Shown: positions 56,288 through 64,000 of the stretch, in pieces
How positions within the stretch are numbered: the stretch's first letter is position 1
Layout: the number at the start of each line of letters is the position of its first letter
From: Protea cynaroides
Taxonomy: Eukaryota; Streptophyta; Magnoliopsida; Proteales; Proteaceae
Length of the DNA stretch: 64,000 nucleotides
Assembly (NCBI GenBank): GCA_028583415.1
Contig: CM053275.1
Span: 82,832,805-82,896,804 of the forward strand
Direction: 5' to 3'
Notes under the pieces: generated by a model
The model's input: only the letters and a program-made list of their open reading frames with translations
Told to the model about the DNA's origin: nothing
The model's database searches: none
Translations under genes and position numbers: made by a program

Positions 56288-57679
56288 ATGGCTTGTACCA
56301 AGGTACCCAGAGTTCGCGACTGTCTTCACTTCCGTTCCAATGAAGCCGAGGCACAGTATGCCCACTACGCTCGCAAGAAGGTAGAGGGCGGCCGCAAAGC
56401 GGACTTGGCTAGCTTAGCCTTATTCAATGTGGAGGGGACCTTTGGTGATATGGGATGGCTCCCCATCATCACCTATGACACGTGTACCCGTCCTGACTTG
56501 GTACGCCAGTTCTACTGTAATCTCCAGGTGGTGGGAGATTACAATGATGTTGAGAGGGGTGGTGAGCTTCGGATCACCAGTTACGTCAAGGGGGTTGATG
56601 TTTCCTTTGATTATCGGCAGCTGACCGACTTGTTGGGCATTTCCTATGCTGGCCCCTTGGTGTTCTGTGCTCCAGGAGAGCCTTAGATCTTTTCATTACA
56701 GATGAGGGTTGAGATTGATCGTCAGCTCATCAGACCTGATCGCTGGGAGATGAAAGCGAGTTATCTGCGTTCAAATCCACGGGTATACTACAAGATCATT
56801 CAGCATAATCTGATACCGCAGAGTGGACACTACGAGAGGGTCTCCCAGTTGACCCAGTACCTGTTATACTGCATATGCATTAGGCAGCCCGTCTGCCTTT
56901 CTTACATCATCATGCGGATGATGATCAGTGCCACGTTGCCCAGTCACACTGGCAACCTTCTTTATGGACGCATGATCACTACCTTGCTTACCCGCCTGGG
57001 GGTTGATTTATTGGATGAGAAGATTCAGGAGAAATCCTTCTCATTGCCTCTAGATTGGGAGGCTATTTGCAAGATGGGCATGCGGGATGCCCAGGTCAGC
57101 GATGAGGAGAGGAACGCGATGGTGCGCCCTCGCACTCGAGTGGAGATGGCTGACGCTGAGGTAGCAGCAGCAGCCGCTGGAGCAGGGGTTCATGGGGATG
57201 ATGACGATCGACTATACATGGATGTAGATGCCATACCTCCTCAATCACATACTCATGCTACTGGAGCTGGTCCGTCTTCTTCAGCTGGTCCTTCGCATGC
57301 AGCTGGTCCTTCGTATTCTCCATCTGATGATATGATGAGGATATTACACGAGATACGAGAGACTCATCATATGTCTAACCTGAGGATGGGAGAGCTTCTA
57401 GAGGCTCAACGCTTGTCCGATCAGCGGGTGGGAGAGCTTCTGATTGCTCAGCGCGTGTCGGATCAGCGGATGGGAGAGCTTCTAGCTGCTCAGCACGTAT
57501 CGAATCAGCGGGTGGGAGAGCTGAGGGATGCTCAGCGGGTGACTGACCAGCGGGTGGCTGATCTCACAGCTAGTCTCCAGACGACCCAGACTCAGATAGC
57601 TTGGTTGGCTAGAGTCTACGCTGAGGACTATGATAGAGACCGTGAGGCACCGCCTCCCCCATCACCTCCAGCTTCTTGA
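56288..57679 (+). pseudogene. Putative plant transposon protein (PF20167-like), antisense extra gene in the Ty3 element, one in-frame stop
   Basis: 464 codons including the stop, in one frame, broken only by TAG at 56684-56686 (FCAPGEP*IFSLQ). The N-terminal half, with CLHFRSNEAEAQYAHYARKK, LVRQFYCNL, VKGVDVSFDYRQLTDLLGI and later TQYLLYCICIRQPV, looks like the domain Pfam calls putative plant transposon protein (from memory). The molecular function of that family is unknown. An acidic and Ser/Pro/His linker follows. Then come five 14-residue repeats of the form RVGELLxAQRVSDQ (about 57385-57590), likely a coiled coil, and a Pro-rich end. It is encoded opposite to gag-pol, between primer site and gag, with its own intron-bearing leader. 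Extra antisense genes in this position are known from plant Ty3 elements, mostly Tat. The TAG may be decay, since the rest of the frame is clean. Confidence 0.8.
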
Positions 57680-57952
57680 TATATTTCTTTTATCTTTCTT
57701 TTTGTACTTCAAAGTAACTGTCCGGACTATGGACTGTACTCTACTTTAATCATATATATATAAACATTTGTTCTTCCTTTTGGTTGTATATGAATTTGTT
57801 TCTTATTTAATAGATGCATTATTCTCTTTCAGTTTAGTCTCAAACAACACAGATGCTTATGGTGTGTTATTATTACATCTTTAAAATTTTTATCCTATCT
57901 CAGTTCACGATCTTTTGTAGAAGTATACGATTTCACAGACAAGGCCTGAGAT

Positions 57953-57964
57953 GCTCTGATACCA
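57953..57964 (-). promoter_or_regulatory. Primer binding site of the Ty3 element
   Basis: Minus strand TGGTATCAGAGC, three bases from the LTR end; initiator Met-tRNA, as in Tekay elements. Confidence 0.92.
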
Positions 57965-57967
57965 AGT

Positions 57968-58207
57968 TGTCACACCCCAATTCTGCACCATTCAGAACAG
58001 TGTGATGAACCGCTAATAAACCAACAGTTCAACCAGGATCTCTAATAGGCTATGTCCATTAAAAATAAAACCATGCACATCCACAACCATAATCAGAATA
58101 AATACACAATAGCGGAAGTCTTATGGTAAATGAACTGAGGAATCTAATTGTAATAATCATAAATAAAGTATCAAATTATGTTGTATCAACTGAGACATAA
58201 GTAAATA
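57968..58207 (-). repeat. Truncated 5' LTR of the Ty3 element
   Basis: TGTCACACCCC onward matches the first 240 bp of the solo LTRs, then switches in an A-rich stretch to the duplicated segment. Confidence 0.9.
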
Positions 58208-58511
58208 AAAAAGGTTGGCATGTCAAATATCTTCCATTTATTTAGTTCCTATCATCCCTTCGTGTCTCCCCATACTCAATTTTCTCTAATATACAAGGAT
58301 TAGTTCACTTGCACTTACGTATACTCAACAAGGTATTCTATCACCATCCATGAGTGTGGGTCTCACCTCTAAAGTGTGGGGGCTAGGACCCAATTCGAAT
58401 TTGGATCGAGACATGTCAGTGGTTTTTAATCGTAGGCATCTTGATCGGTAGGAATAGCTGGGGGGAATTGATCATCATGAATTAAATCGGACTAGTTGAT
58501 GGTTGTAGGAT

Positions 58512-58942
58512 TGTAAGATATTTTATGGGCTAAATTAATTATAAGGTTAGTTGGTTCAGTGGGAGTCTAGTTACAGATAGACCGGTTTAAGTATGATTAG
58601 AGATGGACTAACCTGGTCTACTGTAGGACTGGTCAAGGATTGGGGGTGGTATTATAAATACCAATGGTTAGAGTCCCCACAGCCACGGTGTTATTTTCTT
58701 CTCCTGTTTCCATACGCAGAGAGAAGGTCAATGGATCTCGACAGGCTGTGGAAGACTCTGATCCAAACATTCCAAGCATTCAAAGCAAGAAAAATCGTCG
58801 AAAATCAATCTACAACAAGAGGTATGTATCTTATCATCTCTTTTCAATACCCATTGTATTCTAGTATTCTGTGTGGTGCGTTCGTTAGGGTTCATGGAAA
58901 ATTCAATGAGAAAAACTCAAAGAGGATATAAAAAATCTTACA
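58512..58942 (+). repeat. 5' LTR of the second non-autonomous copy
   Basis: Keeps the terminal CA that is mutated at 23555. Differs from that LTR at roughly 30 of 431 positions by eye. Confidence 0.92.
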
Positions 58943-59266
58943 GTGGTATCAGAGCCACTCACACAGACCTAAGATCGATGAGAAAGCATTGTAAAGATTG
59001 TATGTTTGAACGAATTGAAAAAGAAATAGATTTTTCTCCCAAAATTTTCTATGAACCTGTCTAGGGATTGGACCCTTGAAAAAATTTTCAGACCATTAAA
59101 AAGCAAAATAAATCATATAGGATTGTAGGCCTCAGAGAGACGGAGTCGGCGACATAAAGTAGGTCGCCGAAAGCATCCTAACGCACCATCACGCGCCTCT
59201 TAAAAAAGCGCGTGAGATCTACGCGCCTCCTGAAAAAACGCGTGAGATCCACGCGGCGGCAGCTAT

Positions 59267-61494
59267 TGTCACACCCCAATTCTGCACCATTCAGAACAGT
59301 GTGATGAACCGCTAATAAATCAACGGTTCAACCAAGATCTCTGATAGGCTATGTCCATTAAAAATAAAACTATGCACATCTACAATCATAATCAGAATAA
59401 ATACACAATAACGAAAGTCTTATAGTAAATGAACTGAGGAATCTAATTGTAATAATCATAAATAAAGTATCAAATTATGTTGTATCAACTGAGACATAAG
59501 TAAATAAAATATCAATTATATTTCCTTAATAAATTCAAAAGAAAAATCTAATTGAATACGCATGAGTTGCACTCGTATGAGGAGTCATGCGTATCCACTA
59601 AGTATTCGGCTTCCATTGCAGCAACACGCGCGTACACCGAATCACTCATATAATCTTCAACAGTGGTACCTGCATCATCAACTAAAAATATTCAACGTCG
59701 AAAGGGTGAGCACACATCATGGCTCAGTGAACAAACAAAACAATGCAACAAATATATGCATGCATTCAATTCATATCTTTGGTCTGGTAAATAAGTTTGT
59801 AATGTGCTATAGAAAGGATAGGTGGCCGTCGCACCTCTATACACGAGTGTGTGAAGCCGTCCAAAGGTAATGTTTATTGTCGTCCCACATGCACCCACCA
59901 TGGACAATGTACACACAAAGGTCACGTTTATTGCTGTACCAGTTGCCCATACCAACACGTAAGCCCCTGCTGGCAAGGGCTCACAAATGGGGCTCGCAAC
60001 TAACCAATCCTAATGCCAATCAGTGTATCCAAGGCCTCACTCCAGCATCCCTCAATATGTCCATAGAGATAGGGCTAAGGCCCCCCAACAGAGTCAGAGA
60101 CTACACGGTCCGAGACCACCTCCCCTCATACCCTACGACGTAATAGTTCTGCTAAGGTAATGGTGATACAACGATTTCAGTGGACAAGAGTTGAGTTAGA
60201 GATAGAGCTAGAGTGCTGAGGCCCCACCTATGACACCTCCCCTTGATACTCGCTCGCATCAAGCACACCAACCACACACATACATTCACATGCATATTCC
60301 TATCATCATCATCATCATCATGTTATAAACAATAATTTAAATATGCATGAACAATAATAATAGAAATATTGGATGACATGTTGAATGCACATAACAAGCA
60401 TACACGCATAGAATCAATCATGGCATTGGACTCAAGAATAAAACAGTTTATTATTAACCAATTAGTTTATGTCTTGTTCCCTCACCTTTGCTTGATCGTA
60501 GGTCCTCTTTCAAGCTTTAAGAATCAACTAAATATCAATATTATATCACTAGAAGACCTAATCAAGTCGATAGAATTTAATTAGAATTAGTTCTGATTTT
60601 AAAAGCATACTGTTAACTGGGGTCGATGCCAGGGTCGGAGGTTCCATCGACCCTGTGTGCGACCACCCACAGTCTGGACTTTCCAAACACTAAGGGTCGA
60701 TTGTTAGGGTCTGGTAGGGTCGATTGGCCATCGACCCCCCGTGCGACCCCCTGGGTTTAGTCGAAATCATCCTACAGTCCATTCTTCGTATTTGGGGTCC
60801 TATGACTTGCTTCTACAATCCATTCCACACATGTTCTATGGTCTAGAATTGTAGTTCATTCACCTTTATGGCTTTTATGATTTCCCCCATGATTTTTCAT
60901 AAAAACCTAACCATGTGTGGATGATTTGGGTTTCTCCTAGATCATTTTCTCTTCACTATCTATTCTAAGGTCTGTAAAATTACATGGAGATAATACCCAT
61001 ACCTGAGAATTAGGCTTGTCTCTCTGAAGCCTTCTCTTTGATCTTCTTCTCCACTTTCCTTCTCTTCTCTTTCTCTCAATCCAATTAGGGTTCTAAAAGG
61101 AGTGAAAGAGTCCTAGGGACATCCTATTTATAGAGTAGAAACTTCAAAATAAGTCCCATTGAGATTAGGAAAGAATCCCATTAAAATTTGAAAAGTTTCC
61201 AAATCACGATTTTTGTCGGTAGACTGAGGGTCGATGAGGGGGTCGGAGATCCCATCGACCCCTGGTTCTAAGATGTCCGAACCCCGGTTAAAAACTCAGG
61301 GTCTAACTTTTATACTGGGGGGTCCGACCCTACCTTGCTGGGTATGCGACCCTCCTCCTATTTTTAGTGTTTTTGGGTCAGTTTAATACCTGGGATCGCG
61401 ATCTCCCTCACGTACTTGATCCATTTGGCTCGACCATGATGGGTAAACCTGGTTCAAGGTGGTAAGACCGGATTAGTTTGATACGGGTCTTACA
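59267..61494 (-). mobile_element. Solo LTR of the Tekay-like family, 2228 bp, target duplication GCTAT
   Basis: Starts TGTCACACCCC, ends GGGTCTTACA, with GCTAT at 59262-59266 and 61495-61499. Paralogue of the solo LTR at 23880-26103, at the identical insertion site. No gene. Confidence 0.94.
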
Positions 61495-61499
61495 GCTAT

Positions 61500-64000
61500 T
61501 ATTAAAAAAAAAAAGGCTGACTCATGGATTGGGTCAACTCGAAAACCCTAGCGGGTACGATCGAGTCGACTCAAGAGAAGGGCAGCGAGTCATACATGTA
61601 GTAGCAAGTGTGACCCGAGTGCTAGTCAAAGGTCCAAAGACCTTTTAACCAGACCCAGTTTTTTATCCGGATACCCAACCCGTTGACCCAAAATTTTAAC
61701 CCGAAGACCCGATCCACTAACTCGGAAAATGGATCCGTGAACCCGGATGGGGTGGGTTGGTTGGACCGGAGGTTGAACCGCTGGTTTACGATTTGGTTTA
61801 AAGGCCATACCATTTGGTTTAGTCTGGACCAAAGCATTAAAAAAAAGGTTTTAATTTGTGGGTTCGGTCAGCCCATATTTGAGCCCGGCCAGACCGAACC
61901 GACCCAGACTGAACCGCCCAGAATCGGCTCAGGATGCAAGAATGTAGGTGCCATCTTTGATCGGCGATTGTGGGAGCTAGGTGCGTCGAATTTTGACGCA
62001 ATTTTTTGCACTGTGTTCGTATTTTCGTGCTCTACAATTTGGTACATAGTTTGATACAGTTTGATGATTTAAAATTTTATTTTTGACTAAAAGATGTCCC
62101 AAATTAATCCGATTTGTAGTTTTCTGCTCGTTTGTCAGTTATTTTTATACCAGATGCTTGTAGAATGTTATGTGTGCATAAAATTTTATTTATTGACCCA
62201 TCAGGTGTTGCAAAGTAGGGTTTGAGGATATCATTGTGGAATTAGATGGAACCCAATAAAGTGGTATACCTAGTTTCATCATGATGTCTTCAAATTCAAA
62301 GTTCATGTATTTGTAAATGCTTATGTAAGGGGAATATACACTCAAAGTTGGCATTGTCAAGTTTTGATCAAATTAAGATTTATGGGTGTCATGTGAAGAT
62401 TGGGTAGAATCTACCAAAGTGGTACACTCAGTTCTAACATGGTGGTCATCAAACCCCAAATTTATGCATTTACATATACAATAAAGGATATATTTTAATA
62501 CACTGTTCTTCATGGTGTGAAAAGCAACTAAGAAAGACAGTGTTAACCTAAAAGTGACATTGTTAAAGTTAAAGGTAAGTTCATGCACATGAGTTGAAAA
62601 GATTTTGACTTTAGGGGGTCTCATTAACCCAAAGGTGGTGGGATTTTCGAAAATCATTATTCTTTCACAGTCACTGCACAAAAACTGAGAAGACCACTGC
62701 ATGTTTATCCCAAAAGAGAATGTGTAGTTGGTTAACTCTTGAAAAATGATATTTATTTACATGAATGGTTTATATGATTAATGAAAGTAAAGAGTATGTG
62801 TATGAGTCTTCAGTTGTTTGATACTATATTTAAATTCATATACTGATGTGTTCATCCAAGTATGACTGTCCCAAAGAATGTTTTGATATCTATCTTTTTC
62901 TATTCGGGACAAAGTATAAGTAAATATAAATTGCATGTGTTTCTATGAGTCTTGTGTAATTTATTTATTGCAGGACATTTGTGTTTGGACTCATATAATG
63001 ATGATGGTTTATGTCTCCTAGGATGTCTGTCTCAGTGAATGTACCATATGGTTTGGTAATTTCTTTTCCACTCTTCTTGGGACAAAGAATAAAATTTATT
63101 ATGAAAAGATTGGAGACTAGTATAGGATCGTTTGACCTAGATGTATCTTTCATAGTAGTTTACATAAGTTGTGAGGTATTTTACTATTGAGGTTATGTGT
63201 AGCAGTATTAAGATGAGAAATATTACGAAGGAATTATCTAAGAAAAATTCAAAGGATAAGAATAATGTTTTAGAGGGGGTCGGAAGATAGTTTATTAACC
63301 TAGCTCTCTAGTACCAGTTATGTTGGAAATGATAATGTGAGAAAGTATTTTTGAGAACTATTAACTATCATTGAAAAGCTCAAGGACAATGAGACCAACG
63401 TAATTGATATATTAAATATTACATTCCTTGCTAGAAAATATATTCAGATCTAGGTGGTTTACATTAATAAATGAAAGAAATAGCTAGTGATAAGATTGTT
63501 GTTGGATAACTCCAAGGTGAATTACTCAAAGATGGGTAAATTGACCAAAGATAGGTGGTCTAACCAAATACTATTAAGCATATCTAGAAAATGATAACGA
63601 TTCTAGGACTCCCTAGGCATTTGGGGTAAGGGGGTCTTGAAGACTGTTGGTTTGAATATTGTAAAGTTTCTTTTATATTCAAATATTTTTTTCACTCTTG
63701 ATTTTATTTTGTTTTATGTTTATTGTTTGACTTAACATATTGTTCCCATATTAAAAATGTAATGATGTTATTTGAAATATCAGAATGTAAAGTTTTTCTT
63801 TTCAACTAAATGGAAAGAAATTATGCTATTATGGTGCTTATGATGTTGTAAGGTAAATGACTGCATGTAATGTTGATCGTATTTGTTATGTGATATGGTG
63901 AATAGTTTTTCATGTTTGACTGTACAATCATAGGTTCGACTAGTTGTACTAGTCATAGTTGATCTCTAAGGCAATGAGGTAGTTTTATTGGAATGGTTGA
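61500..64000 (+). other. Internal non-coding region of the second non-autonomous copy
   Basis: Counterpart of 26109-28616, with the same GACCCGA-rich leader (61660-61920) and CCAAAG boxes. No protein supported. Confidence 0.75.

Larger units (their letters stand above)
49284..58207 (-). mobile_element. Ty3 retrotransposon of Tekay/Del type, decayed, both LTRs truncated
   Basis: On the minus strand, gag, protease, reverse transcriptase, RNase H, integrase and a chromodomain-like tail follow in Ty3 order. The integrase end (VHDVFHISLLKKYVKDPTHV) and the tail WEEENVMRKQYPHLF are typical of the Tekay/Del chromovirus clade. The left (3') LTR lacks about 920 bp of its outer part; the right (5') LTR keeps only about 240 bp. 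A plus-strand gene sits between primer site and gag. Frame breaks throughout gag-pol show it is old. Solo LTRs of the same family lie at 23880 and 59267. Confidence 0.93.
58207..64000 (+). repeat. Segmental duplication of 22818-28616
   Basis: Collinear with 22818-28616 through flank sequence, AGGAT target site, LTR, nested solo LTR and internal region. It shares both nested insertion points, so the two are copies of one locus, not independent insertions. Runs off the window. No gene. Confidence 0.95.
58512..64000 (+). mobile_element. Second copy of the non-autonomous Copia relative, partial
   Basis: 5' LTR 58512-58942 (431 bp, ends TTACA), preceded by AGGAT (58507-58511). Primer site TGGTATCAGAGCC at 58944. 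Same leader boxes and no gag or pol. The 3' LTR should lie outside the window. Confidence 0.92.

Overview
The window is nuclear DNA of a flowering plant, probably a eudicot, though the species cannot be told from the sequence. It is AT-rich and full of (AT)n microsatellites. It holds LTR retrotransposons primed by initiator Met-tRNA, MITEs, and a degraded cluster of family-1 UDP-glycosyltransferase (UGT) genes that most resemble the UGT72 / hydroquinone glucosyltransferase group. No gene in the window is clearly intact. It reads as a gene-family graveyard broken up and copied by transposons.

Layout. 1-4563: a block with three different tandem-repeat arrays and a purine-only tract, ending in what looks like the edge of a Ty3 LTR, joined to a UGT fragment. 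4563-17600: UGT copy A (first 61 codons, minus strand) and its upstream flank. That flank is split by an 11.2 kb insertion (about 5809-17004) with palindromic sub-terminal repeats at both ends. The insertion carries exon 1 of an NPK1/ANP-type MAPKKK and a nested, complete Copia element (6747-13702, target duplication ACCAT). 17600-23100: a second UGT flank without its gene (copy B), several small inverted-repeat elements, and the start of a third flank. 23125-29611: a non-autonomous relative of the Copia element (target duplication AGGAT), itself hit by a 2.2 kb solo LTR of the Ty3 family.

30021-34961: two convergent UGT pseudogenes, D (+) and C (-), which with their flanks form a large imperfect inverted repeat. 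A truncated SINE sits near its centre. 36895-38654: a TRIM-like mini-retrotransposon. 38700-49080: two related blocks, each with an orphan UGT upstream flank (E, G) followed by the 3' half of a minus-strand UGT (F, H), so the ancestral UGT unit was duplicated again. 49284-58207: a decayed Ty3 element of Tekay/Del type on the minus strand, with both LTRs truncated. Between its primer site and gag it carries a plus-strand gene for a putative plant transposon protein. 58207-64000: a second copy of the 22.8-28.6 kb segment, including the non-autonomous Copia relative and its nested solo LTR, running off the window.

How the parts work together. The UGT copies are related by duplication of gene plus flank, and their shared flanks date the insertions, because one copy often supplies the empty site for an element in another. 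The intact-length Copia element and the two non-autonomous copies share LTR, leader and 3' motifs, so the former (or relatives) probably mobilised the latter. Most premature stops in pol and in the UGT copies fit C-to-T changes, as expected for methylated, silenced DNA.
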